From NCBI GenBank assembly GCA_963751695.1, contig CAVVVP010000001.1, forward strand, positions 186,001 to 250,000: 64,000 nt of DNA. The letters are read 5' to 3'. The DNA comes from SZUA-22 sp963751695. GTDB taxonomy: Bacteria > Bacteroidota > Ignavibacteria > Ignavibacteriales > Melioribacteraceae. Both the position numbers and the translations under genes were made by a program. This document shows positions 47,037-55,723 of the stretch, piece after piece; within the stretch, counting starts at the first letter, position 1, and each line of letters starts with the position of its first letter. Below the pieces are notes generated by a model that saw only the letters and a program-made list of their open reading frames with translations, had not been told where the DNA came from and made no database searches.

Positions 47037-48377
47037 TTATATTTTTTCACGATGAAGGTGATCGAAAATCAAGTGATTCATTTTTTCTTTTAGCGAATTA
47101 ATTTTAATCTTGGAGATTACGTCTTCAGCAAAAGCTGTAATCAACATTGATTTAGCTTTGTTTTCTGGTATTCCACGTGAGAGGATATAGAAAAGAGCTG
47201 TCTCATCGAGATGGCCAACCGTTGCGCCATGGGAACACTTGACATCATCTGCATAAATTTCCAATTGCGGTTTTGTATCGATTGATGCTTCTTCTGAGAG
47301 AAGAACAGTCTTGTTTGACTGATAAGCATTTGTCTTCTGGGCATCTTTATCAACTAAGATTTTGCCGCTAAAAACACCGTGGGCTTTATCATCAAGTATA
47401 CTCTTATAGAGTTCATTACTTTCACAATTAGGTTTTGCATGATCAATATAGGTATGATTATCAATATGCTGATCACCACTGCCAATTGATAATCCGTAGA
47501 AATTGCACTCAATATTCTCATCATCAAGCTTTGAGTTAATATCGTTTCTAACAAGTGCACCACCGATAGAAAAATTGAAATGACTAAAAACTGAGTTAGC
47601 TTTTTGATAAACCTCAGTTCTATCAATATGATAAGAATTCTCATTCTCTAATTCAATTTTATATAAATCAACAATTGCATTTTTTGCAATAAAAATTTCT
47701 GAAGATGTATTTGTGAAATACTTAGAATTAGTTAGACTAACAAACTTAAATACAACCGATACTTGACTATTCTCTCCAGCATATATAAGATTTCTTGGTG
47801 TATTAAATGTCAACTCATTTTTGTAACCGGAAATATTTAACACTTGAATTGGTTTATCTAGTACCACACCATCGGGAATAATGATACAAGCACCATCAAG
47901 TAAATAAGAGCTGTTTAAATGATCAAAGGCTGATTTACTTTTAATAATCTTGTTAAGATTTTCTGACACTCTTTGGTCCTCTTGTTTTATACCCTCACTT
48001 AGGTTTCCAACAAATACATTTTGAGGTAATTCGGAAATCTCAGAAAGTTCATTTGAAAAAATACCATTAACAAAAACCAATAAGTGATGTTCAAATCCTT
48101 CACTTCTAACTTCTTTGATATCATCCTTCGAATAGGATTGGTTCTCAAAATTAGAAACATGCTTAAACTCAGAGCCCAATAGGTTTTTTATATTTGTGTA
48201 TTTCCACTCTTCAGTTTTTAATGTTGGAAATTCAGTTACGGATAATTGTTTTAAGGAATCATTTCGAATACTTTTGAATAATGAATTATCATTACCATTA
48301 AGTTTAGACTCAAATACTTTCGATTGAGACACAAACCAATCATTTGATTTACTATTTATTATATCTTTATTCATCAT
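47037..48377 (-). CDS. sufD: Fe-S assembly scaffold protein SufD
   Basis: 446 residues. It forms the SufBCD scaffold with SufB and the SufC ATPase. The C-terminal SufBD core shows GKILVDKDAQKTNAYQ, KPQLEIYADDVKCSHGATVG and the SRGIP segment, all family landmarks. The N-terminal half is poorly conserved, as usual. It lies six bases downstream of sufC and directly upstream of sufS. Confidence 0.94.
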   Translation of the reverse strand: MMNKDIINSKSNDWFVSQSKVFESKLNGNDNSLFKSIRNDSLKQLSVTEFPTLKTEEWKYTNIKNLLGSEFKHVSNFENQSYSKDDIKEVRSEGFEHHLLVFVNGIFSNELSEISELPQNVFVGNLSEGIKQEDQRVSENLNKIIKSKSAFDHLNSSYLLDGACIIIPDGVVLDKPIQVLNISGYKNELTFNTPRNLIYAGENSQVSVVFKFVSLTNSKYFTNTSSEIFIAKNAIVDLYKIELENENSYHIDRTEVYQKANSVFSHFNFSIGGALVRNDINSKLDDENIECNFYGLSIGSGDQHIDNHTYIDHAKPNCESNELYKSILDDKAHGVFSGKILVDKDAQKTNAYQSNKTVLLSEEASIDTKPQLEIYADDVKCSHGATVGHLDETALFYILSRGIPENKAKSMLITAFAEDVISKIKINSLKEKMNHLIFDHLHREKI

Positions 48378-48383
48378 TTCTCC

Positions 48384-49154
48384 TTAACCTTCAATCTCAG
48401 CAACGTCATATTCACCATTCTTGATCCAGTCATATCCTTTCTCTTCAAGTTCATGTGCAAGTTCTTTGCCGCCTGATTTAATAATCTTACCATTGTAAAG
48501 TACATGAATAAAATCTGGTACGATATACTCAAGAAGTCTTTGATAGTGTGTTACAAGAATTACAGCATTATCTTTTGATTTGAATTCGTTCACACCTTGT
48601 GAAACAATTTTTAGAGCGTCAATATCAAGCCCTGAGTCGGTTTCATCAAGAATTGCAAGTTTTGGTTGAAGCATTAGCAATTGGAATATCTCGTTTCTCT
48701 TTTTTTCACCTCCAGAAAAACCAGCATTTACTGCTCTACTAATAAGAGTTTCATCCATTCCAACAACTTTTGCTTTTTCTCTCATCATATCAAGAAATTC
48801 TTTAGGTGTAAGTTCTTCTTCACCTCTGAATTTTCTAATTTCATTGAGAGCCGTTTGTAAAAATGTCGCGTTGCTTATACCAGGTATCTCGACGGGATAC
48901 TGAAAAGCCAAGAATAATCCTTCTCTTGCTCTATCTTCTGGATTCATGTCCAGCAGGTCTTTGCTATTAAAAAGTACATCTCCTCCAGTGACTTCATAAT
49001 TTTCATTCCCTGAAAGTACATTAGCCAGAGTTGATTTTCCAGATCCGTTTGGACCCATTATTGCATGAACTTCACCAGCATTTACTTCAAGGTCAACTCC
49101 TTTCAGAATTTCTTTTCCTTCAATATCTGCCTTTAAATCTTTAATTGATATCAT
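48384..49154 (-). CDS. sufC: Fe-S assembly ATPase SufC
   Basis: 256 residues, an ABC-type ATPase of the SufBCD scaffold. Walker A is GPNGSGKST near residue 35, the signature is FSGGEKKR near residue 146, and Walker B ends in ILDETDSGLD near residue 170, the form typical of SufC. It lies between sufB and sufD in one leftward operon. Confidence 0.97.
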   Translation of the reverse strand: MISIKDLKADIEGKEILKGVDLEVNAGEVHAIMGPNGSGKSTLANVLSGNENYEVTGGDVLFNSKDLLDMNPEDRAREGLFLAFQYPVEIPGISNATFLQTALNEIRKFRGEEELTPKEFLDMMREKAKVVGMDETLISRAVNAGFSGGEKKRNEIFQLLMLQPKLAILDETDSGLDIDALKIVSQGVNEFKSKDNAVILVTHYQRLLEYIVPDFIHVLYNGKIIKSGGKELAHELEEKGYDWIKNGEYDVAEIEG

Positions 49155-49186
49155 TTTATTTCCTTAGTCTTTTTTCTCTTTTTAAA

Positions 49187-50632
49187 TTATCCTACACTAC
49201 CTTCTAGGCTTAGAGCTAGAAGTTTTGTTGCTTCTACAGCAAATTCCATCGGCAATTCTTTAAACACTTCCTTACAAAATCCATTCACTATCATATTTAT
49301 CGCATCTTCAGTAGAAATACCCCTTTGATTCAGATAAAATATTTGGTCCTCACCTACTTTTGATGTAGTGGCCTCATGTTCAACAGTAGAAGTTGGATTA
49401 TCAATTTCTAAGTATGGGAAAGTATGTGCACCACAAGTGTCACTCATCAGCATGGAATCACATTGTGAGAAATTCCTTGCGCCTTCCGCATTCTTTCCAA
49501 CTTTAACTAAACCACGGTATGAATTATCACTTCTTCCGGCAGAGATACCTTTTGATATGATTGTGCTTTTTGTATTCTTTCCTAGATGGATCATCTTTGT
49601 TCCAGTATCTGCTTGCTGAAAATTATTAGTAACAGCAACTGAGTTGAATTCTCCTATTGAATTGTCTCCTTTAAGGATTGTACTTGGATATTTCCAAGTA
49701 ATCGCCGAGCCAGTCTCTACTTGAGTCCATGATATTTTAGAATTAATTCCTTTAGCCAGAGCTCTCTTAGTCACAAAATTGTAAATTCCACCTTCTCCAT
49801 TCTTATCACCTGGATACCAGTTCTGAACTGTTGAATATTTAATTTCAGCGTTATCGTGAGCTACAAGTTCCACCACCGCTGCATGTAACTGATTAGTATC
49901 ACGCATTGGGGCAGTACAACCTTCTAGATAGCTCACATAACTATCGTCATCGGCAACTATAAGAGTTCTTTCGAATTGGCCTGTATCCATTGCATTAATC
50001 CTAAAATAAGTAGAGAGTTCCATGGGACATCTTACTCCTTTAGGAATGTAAACAAACGAACCCTCGCTAAATACCGCTGAGTTTAATGCTGCGTAAAAAT
50101 TGTCTGTTGCCGGCACTACTGAACCTAAGTATTTTTTAACAAGTTCAGGATAATCTCTAACAGCCTCAGAAAGCGGACAGAATATTACACCTTTTTCTTT
50201 CAATGTTTCCTTGAATGTAGTTGCAACTGAAACTGAATCAAAAACTGCATCAACAGCAACATTTGCTAATTTTTTCTGCTCTTCTATTGGAATTCCAAGC
50301 TTCTCAAAAGTCTTTAATAGTTCTGGATCAACTTCATCCAAACTTGCTAACTGTGGTTTTTTCTTAGGAGCAGAATAGTATCTCATATTCTGGAAATCTA
50401 TTTCCGGGTACTTAACTTTCGACCATTTCGGCTCAATCATTGTTTGCCAATTTCTAAATGCTTTCAATCTCCAGTCAGTTAGCCATTCTGGCTCATCTTT
50501 CTTTGCAGAAATCGCCCTAACAACATCTTCATTAAGGCCCTTTGGAAATCCCTCTTCTTCTATATCAGTTACAAATCCCCATTTATATTCGGATTCCGTA
50601 ACCTCACTAATTATCTTATTTTCGTCACTCAT
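49187..50632 (-). CDS. sufB: Fe-S assembly scaffold protein SufB
   Basis: 481 residues, the first gene of the operon. SufB is the site of cluster assembly in the SufBCD complex. Landmarks include the VPATDNFYAALNSAVFSEGSF region, GCTAPMRDTNQLHAAVVEL with its Cys, and DTCGAHTFPYLEI near residue 405. The 131 bases between its start and a divergent lipoprotein gene must hold the operon promoter. Confidence 0.97.
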   Translation of the reverse strand: MSDENKIISEVTESEYKWGFVTDIEEEGFPKGLNEDVVRAISAKKDEPEWLTDWRLKAFRNWQTMIEPKWSKVKYPEIDFQNMRYYSAPKKKPQLASLDEVDPELLKTFEKLGIPIEEQKKLANVAVDAVFDSVSVATTFKETLKEKGVIFCPLSEAVRDYPELVKKYLGSVVPATDNFYAALNSAVFSEGSFVYIPKGVRCPMELSTYFRINAMDTGQFERTLIVADDDSYVSYLEGCTAPMRDTNQLHAAVVELVAHDNAEIKYSTVQNWYPGDKNGEGGIYNFVTKRALAKGINSKISWTQVETGSAITWKYPSTILKGDNSIGEFNSVAVTNNFQQADTGTKMIHLGKNTKSTIISKGISAGRSDNSYRGLVKVGKNAEGARNFSQCDSMLMSDTCGAHTFPYLEIDNPTSTVEHEATTSKVGEDQIFYLNQRGISTEDAINMIVNGFCKEVFKELPMEFAVEATKLLALSLEGSVG

Positions 50633-50763
50633 TTATATTCCTTAAAATTTTCTCCTCCTAATATAATCAATCTGGAAATTTTTGTCAAGATTGAAATTCG
50701 TCCCTATGTTCAAAGCTTTTTGTTAATTTACTTTGTAAATTTTTATAATTCACAAAGGAAATC

Positions 50764-51273
50764 TTGTCTTTGAAACTTATTGCTGTATTCTTAATGTTTT
50801 CCATTTTCTTGTTGAGTTGCTCAACAATTGATTACTCTCAATTACCTTCTGGCAAAGAAATAAATTTTGAAGAGATAAACACGAGAGCTTCGAAAAACAA
50901 TTCAACCATTACCTTACTAAACGGAAAAATTATTAAAGCAGAATTCTTGGTTGTGAAAGGGGATTCTTTAATTTATCATGCAGAAGAAGATACACTAAGC
51001 ATATCACTAAGTGAAATCGAAAAAGTTGAAATGAAAGACGGAATTGGAGCAATTACTGGTGGTATTATCTTTGGTATATTTGTAACGATTATAGTTGGAA
51101 GTGTGACTTTTCTGCTCGTCGATGCTTCTCAAAGTGACAAATCACAATTAAGCGGAATAGTAGGACTTATATCAGGAATAACTGCCACGGTTCTTGGAAT
51201 ATTAAATTTTGGAGAGTTTGAATTTATTTTCAATGATAAAAACGATAAAGAGGAAAATGACCTGGAAAAGTGA
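50764..51273 (+). CDS. Small putative lipoprotein of unknown function
   Basis: 169 residues. A signal peptide with lipobox (IFLLSC near residue 19) is followed by a charged region (about 40-95) and a hydrophobic pair of helices (about 97-155), then an acidic tail. I do not recognise the family. The start is a TTG at 50764 with a GGA-rich site just upstream; a second TTG at 50770 is also possible. It diverges from sufB, with which it may share a regulatory region. Confidence 0.68.
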   Translation: MSLKLIAVFLMFSIFLLSCSTIDYSQLPSGKEINFEEINTRASKNNSTITLLNGKIIKAEFLVVKGDSLIYHAEEDTLSISLSEIEKVEMKDGIGAITGGIIFGIFVTIIVGSVTFLLVDASQSDKSQLSGIVGLISGITATVLGILNFGEFEFIFNDKNDKEENDLEK

Positions 51274-51376
51274 AAAACCAAACAATAGAATAATCACTCA
51301 TAAAATTAATCCTCTAGCATTTAAAACTAGTTCAGAATCTAGTATTGGTTGATAGGCTAAGAGAGTTTGGAAAGCG

Positions 51377-52108
51377 TCAAGTAGTTCTTTGTCTTAAAAC
51401 TTCAAAAAGCAAAATGCCAGTTGCCACTGAGACATTTAATGATTGCACTTTTCCCACCATTGGTATCTTTACAAGAAAATCACAATTCTCAGCTACATGC
51501 TTTCTGATTCCCTTTTCCTCATTTCCAACAATAATTGCCATTGCACCCTTATAATCAACCTCATTATAAAACTGTGATCTTTTGGTTAATGCTGAGCCAA
51601 CAATCCAGAAACCGCTATCCTTTAACAATTCCATGGTTTGATGGAGATTTGTAACTTTTGCAATTCTAAGGTGTGAAATTGCTCCGGCAGAAGTTTTTTC
51701 AACGGTTTCATTTATTGGAGCCGAATTACGTGTCGTAACTATAACACCATCAATCCCAACTGACTCAGCAGTCCGAAATATAGCCCCAACATTATGAGTA
51801 TCTTGAACTTCATCAATTATCAGAAGTAAAGGATTTTCTTTATTCTTGACGAATCTTAAAAGTTCATTAAGTTCCCAGAAGTTATAATCACCTATGAAGG
51901 CAATTATACCCTGAGTGTTAAGTCCTTTTTCATATCCTTTAAATTTTTGTGGGGATAATTGTGTGAGTTTTACTTTTCTTTTTTTAGCGGCAATTCGTAT
52001 CGAGTCAATTGTTTCACCCTTTTGCCCATAAGAAAGAATAATTCTATCTATCTCTTTCCCAGAATTGAGTGCTTCGAGAACAGGTTTTCTACCAATGATC
52101 TTTTGCAT
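51377..52108 (-). CDS. rlmB: 23S rRNA 2'-O-methyltransferase RlmB-type (SpoU/TrmH)
   Basis: 243 residues. The N-terminal L30e-like substrate-binding domain (1-75) and the knotted SPOUT domain are both present. Family motifs are DEVQDTHNVGAIFRTAES, IIVGNEEKGI and PMVGKVQSLNVSVATGILL. The likely reaction is methylation of G2251 in 23S rRNA, as for E. coli RlmB; other TrmH-family targets are possible. It lies next to hisS in the same direction. Confidence 0.9.
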   Translation of the reverse strand: MQKIIGRKPVLEALNSGKEIDRIILSYGQKGETIDSIRIAAKKRKVKLTQLSPQKFKGYEKGLNTQGIIAFIGDYNFWELNELLRFVKNKENPLLLIIDEVQDTHNVGAIFRTAESVGIDGVIVTTRNSAPINETVEKTSAGAISHLRIAKVTNLHQTMELLKDSGFWIVGSALTKRSQFYNEVDYKGAMAIIVGNEEKGIRKHVAENCDFLVKIPMVGKVQSLNVSVATGILLFEVLRQRTT

Positions 52109-52124
52109 ACAAATACAAACTTAC

Positions 52125-53363
52125 TTAATTAAGTAATTTTGAAATCTCTATTTCAGTCTGTTCGCTTGTTTCCATATTCTTCAATACAGCCATTCCTCTT
52201 TGATATTCGTCTCCACCAATCATAATAACTTTTTGCGCACCTAGTTTGTTCGCTTCTCGCATTTGCGCCTTTACACTTCTTAAATTATAGTCAACTTCCA
52301 CCGAATTTTGTTGGTCACGTAAATTAGATGCCATCTTGAAAACTTCATTATCTAATTCCTTTTCTAACCTAACAATATAGAAGTCTATTTTTGTGGAATC
52401 ATTGACCTGAATACCTTCGTTGTCACATGCTAACAAAATTCTTTCTATTCCGGCAGCAAATCCCACCCCAGGAACATCTCTATCACCAACCTCCTGAACA
52501 AGCAAATCATATCTGCCGCCGCCACATAATGCTGCTTGTGCTCCCACACTATTACTAGTTATTTCAAATGTAGTATGTGTATAATAATCTAATCCCCTAA
52601 CAAGCTTTGGATTTATTTCATATGGTATCTTAACAGCATCTAAAAGTTCTTTCACTTTTTCAAAATGCTCCAGACTTTCTTCATCCAAATGATCAAGGAG
52701 CAAGGGAGCATCTGCCATTATAAGTTGGTCATCTTCACTTTTACTATCAAAAAGTCGGAGAATATTGGTTTCTAACCTTTGCTGACTTTCCTTAGATAGA
52801 CTATTAAGTTTATCTGATAAATACTCTTTTAACAATCGTTTATAACTCGCTCTTGAAGTAGGTATTCCTAAAGAATTGATCTGAAGTGTAAGATCTTTGA
52901 GTCCTAAAGATTGAAGAATTCGATATGCAATAATAATAATTTCTGCATCAAGGTTTGGACTCGTGCTCCCGAGAACTTCTGCGCCAAACTGGTGAAACTG
53001 TCTAAATCTTCCAGCTTGAGGTCTTTCTTGTCTGAACATAGGAGCAAGATAATAAAGTTTATTTAGTTGCTGCTGTTTATCAAGGGAATGTTCGATTAAA
53101 GCTCTAACTACGCATGCTGTCATTTCCGGTTTCAGTGTGATACTAGTATCACTTCTATCGAGAAAACTATACATTTCCTTACTAACGATATCTGTCGACT
53201 CACCAATTCCTCTTTTAAATAAGCGAGTTTCTTCAAAGACTGGAGTCCTGATCTCACTATAGTTAAAGTTATTCATTATCTGGTGAACAGTATCTTCTAA
53301 ATCTCTCCATTTCTTTATCTCAGATGGAAGGATATCTTTAGTACCTGTTATTGCTTTAATCAT
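52125..53363 (-). CDS. hisS: Histidyl-tRNA synthetase
   Basis: 412 residues, class II synthetase. Motif 2 appears as MFRQERPQAGRFRQFHQFGAEVLG near residue 109 and motif 3 as GVGFAAGIERILL near residue 280. The histidine A motif is LVRGLDYYTHTTFEI. A C-terminal anticodon-binding domain (about 325-412) is present. It precedes rlmB by 16 bases and follows the EIIA-like gene. Confidence 0.97.
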   Translation of the reverse strand: MIKAITGTKDILPSEIKKWRDLEDTVHQIMNNFNYSEIRTPVFEETRLFKRGIGESTDIVSKEMYSFLDRSDTSITLKPEMTACVVRALIEHSLDKQQQLNKLYYLAPMFRQERPQAGRFRQFHQFGAEVLGSTSPNLDAEIIIIAYRILQSLGLKDLTLQINSLGIPTSRASYKRLLKEYLSDKLNSLSKESQQRLETNILRLFDSKSEDDQLIMADAPLLLDHLDEESLEHFEKVKELLDAVKIPYEINPKLVRGLDYYTHTTFEITSNSVGAQAALCGGGRYDLLVQEVGDRDVPGVGFAAGIERILLACDNEGIQVNDSTKIDFYIVRLEKELDNEVFKMASNLRDQQNSVEVDYNLRSVKAQMREANKLGAQKVIMIGGDEYQRGMAVLKNMETSEQTEIEISKLLN

Positions 53364-53389
53364 AATCGGCTGGTAATAATATTAATAAA

Positions 53390-53848
53390 TTAGAGTTTAC
53401 TTTCTTCTTCTTCGAAAATTTGAAGTATCGCTTCTGGGGATTCTGCATCCAACAATTGTTGATGGACTTCTACTTTCCCCATGATTCTGGAGATACGGCT
53501 TAACATTTTTATGTGTTCCCCAACTGAATTCTCTCTGCCCACAAGAAGGAATATCAAATTAACTGGTTTCCCATCAATGGCATCAAAATCAATTGGTTCC
53601 GAAAGCCTTCCAAATACAGCTACTATTTCTTTTACGGCATTAGTTTTTCCATGAGGAATTGCAAAACCATTTCCAATTCCAGTAGACATAATTTTCTCTC
53701 TCTCAAGTACAACTTCTCTCACTTTTTCAAGATTAATAATATCGTCACAATTCTTCAAATTATTTATCATCTCATTAATCACATCTTCTTTTTTTGAGCT
53801 GATAAAATCTGTTATAACTCTTTTACTTAAAATAGTACTTATGTTCAT
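53390..53848 (-). CDS. PTS EIIA(Ntr)-type protein
   Basis: 152 residues, the PtsN/EIIA fold. The phosphorylated histidine lies in TGIGNGFAIPHGKT near residue 66. Proteins of this type act in nitrogen or potassium regulation and often have no sugar substrate. No other PTS gene is seen here. It starts 26 bases upstream of hisS. Confidence 0.9.
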   Translation of the reverse strand: MNISTILSKRVITDFISSKKEDVINEMINNLKNCDDIINLEKVREVVLEREKIMSTGIGNGFAIPHGKTNAVKEIVAVFGRLSEPIDFDAIDGKPVNLIFLLVGRENSVGEHIKMLSRISRIMGKVEVHQQLLDAESPEAILQIFEEEESKL

Positions 53849-54004
53849 TATATTTCTTTCTTATTTGTCTGCAAAGTTAATGAAGCTGTTAAACTAATCC
53901 AATTTAACACTAATTATTTGACAATTATTTTTCCATTTTCTCTTGCCTGCTTCTATTCATTCCATTAATTTTCTACATAAAGAATAATGAAACACGAGGA
54001 CTAA

Positions 54005-55705
54005 ATGGACATCAAAAATAAAACATTGCTGGTATTAGGTGGCTGGGGATTAGTTGGAAATGCTCTTACACGAAAATTAGTTAAAGAGAAACCCAAACGC
54101 ATCATAGTAACATCATTAAGGAAAGAGGAAGCAGAAGAGCATGTGGCTCAGCTGAAATCTGATTATCCGAATTTCGATGAGAATTTCTTCATTCCGTGGT
54201 GGGGTAATATTTTTGTTAGAAATAGTTTTAAAGATACTGATCGCTATGAGTTACTGAATTCTAGAGATACTCGTCTTACTCTTATATCGGATACAATGGA
54301 AGAAATGAATAGTGAAATACTTCATGAGTCTTCGATTTACAAATTGATTGAGAAATATAAACCTGACATTATAATTGATAGCATTAATGCCGCAACAGGT
54401 ATTGCTTACCAGGATGTATACACAACTTATCGAACTATCAAAAAAACTATAGAGAATAATCCTAAAATAAATGAAGTTATTGAACTGACAGAAAAATTAT
54501 TAAGCACCCAGTATATTCCTCAGTTGATAAGGCATATTCAACTTCTCTATGCCTCAATGGAGAAATTCGAAACTGAAGTATATTTAAAAGTCGGGACTAG
54601 CGGCACAGGCGGAATGGGATTAAACATTCCATATACTCACAGTGAGGAGAAACCTTCAAGAGTATTATTGAGTAAATCAGCTGTAGCGGGCGCTCATACA
54701 CTACTTCTCTTTCTTATGGGCAGAACTCCCAAAGGACCAATAACGAAGGAGATCAAACCTACAGCTGCCATTGCCTGGAAGAAAATTCAATATGGTGAAA
54801 TAAAGAAGAGTGGAAAACCTATTGAAATTATTGATGTTCCGATTGAATCCGCAATAGAGCTTGAAGGATCATTTACCCTAGAACCAGTTACTAAATTTGA
54901 GACAACCGGGAAAAATTTAAAATCGATATTCATTGACACAGGTGAAAATGGAACATTTTCACGTGGAGAATTTGAGACTATTACTTCTCAGGGACAAATG
55001 GAATATGTTACACCGGAAGAGATTGCGCAGAATGTGATATACGAACTTAAAGGAGGTAATACTGGTCATGATATTATTAATGCCCTTGATAATGCCACGA
55101 TGGAACCAACCTACCGTGCAGGTTTTTTGCAACATTACGCAGTTGAAAAATTAACTGAACTTGAGAATAAGCACAACAAAGAGAGTGTTGCATTTGAACT
55201 CCTTGGTCCTCCACGCTTATCGAAGTTACTACATGAAATTAATTTACTCCGTCATGCTGGGGGAACAATGAAGGAAATAGCAGTTGCTCAACCTTCTCAA
55301 TTAGTTGAAAAGATTTTCTCTATAATTAAACATGATAATACATTAAGAAGTGAAATTATATCAATTGGTATTCCTATCCTTTTCCCTGACGGCAAATCAT
55401 TGCTAAGAGGTAACACTATGAAAATCCCTCCTTATCGTGGAGAAAATAAACTTGAAATATCAGATGAAAAAATTAATCTATGGGCTAAGGATGGTTGGGT
55501 TGATCTAAGAGAAAGTAATATAGTCCTTTGGCAACAAAGACTAAAAGAATTAATGCTGGAAGCAAAGTCTATATCTGATGATGATTCAAGTTCTTTACAC
55601 GTTAGGAATAAAAGATATTGGAATAATTTTGAGCAAATTGATATCGGTAAAGTGGTCAGCTGGATCTTTATCCATGAAGAGCACGGTCTTAGAATGAAAG
55701 CTTAA
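54005..55705 (+). CDS. Large NAD(P)-dependent SDR-like protein of unknown function
   Basis: 566 residues. The N-terminus has a clear dinucleotide-binding motif (LGGWGLVGNALTRKL, residues 11-25), as in atypical and extended SDR enzymes. A segment near residue 200 (TSGTGGMGLNIPYTHS) looks like the substrate region. About 250 further residues have no fold I recognise. It is much longer than normal SDRs (about 250-350). It lies alone on the plus strand between two leftward genes. Enzyme class is likely; substrate is unknown. Confidence 0.7.
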   Translation: MDIKNKTLLVLGGWGLVGNALTRKLVKEKPKRIIVTSLRKEEAEEHVAQLKSDYPNFDENFFIPWWGNIFVRNSFKDTDRYELLNSRDTRLTLISDTMEEMNSEILHESSIYKLIEKYKPDIIIDSINAATGIAYQDVYTTYRTIKKTIENNPKINEVIELTEKLLSTQYIPQLIRHIQLLYASMEKFETEVYLKVGTSGTGGMGLNIPYTHSEEKPSRVLLSKSAVAGAHTLLLFLMGRTPKGPITKEIKPTAAIAWKKIQYGEIKKSGKPIEIIDVPIESAIELEGSFTLEPVTKFETTGKNLKSIFIDTGENGTFSRGEFETITSQGQMEYVTPEEIAQNVIYELKGGNTGHDIINALDNATMEPTYRAGFLQHYAVEKLTELENKHNKESVAFELLGPPRLSKLLHEINLLRHAGGTMKEIAVAQPSQLVEKIFSIIKHDNTLRSEIISIGIPILFPDGKSLLRGNTMKIPPYRGENKLEISDEKINLWAKDGWVDLRESNIVLWQQRLKELMLEAKSISDDDSSSLHVRNKRYWNNFEQIDIGKVVSWIFIHEEHGLRMKA

Positions 55706-55723
55706 TTATCTAGTCTTACTTTA

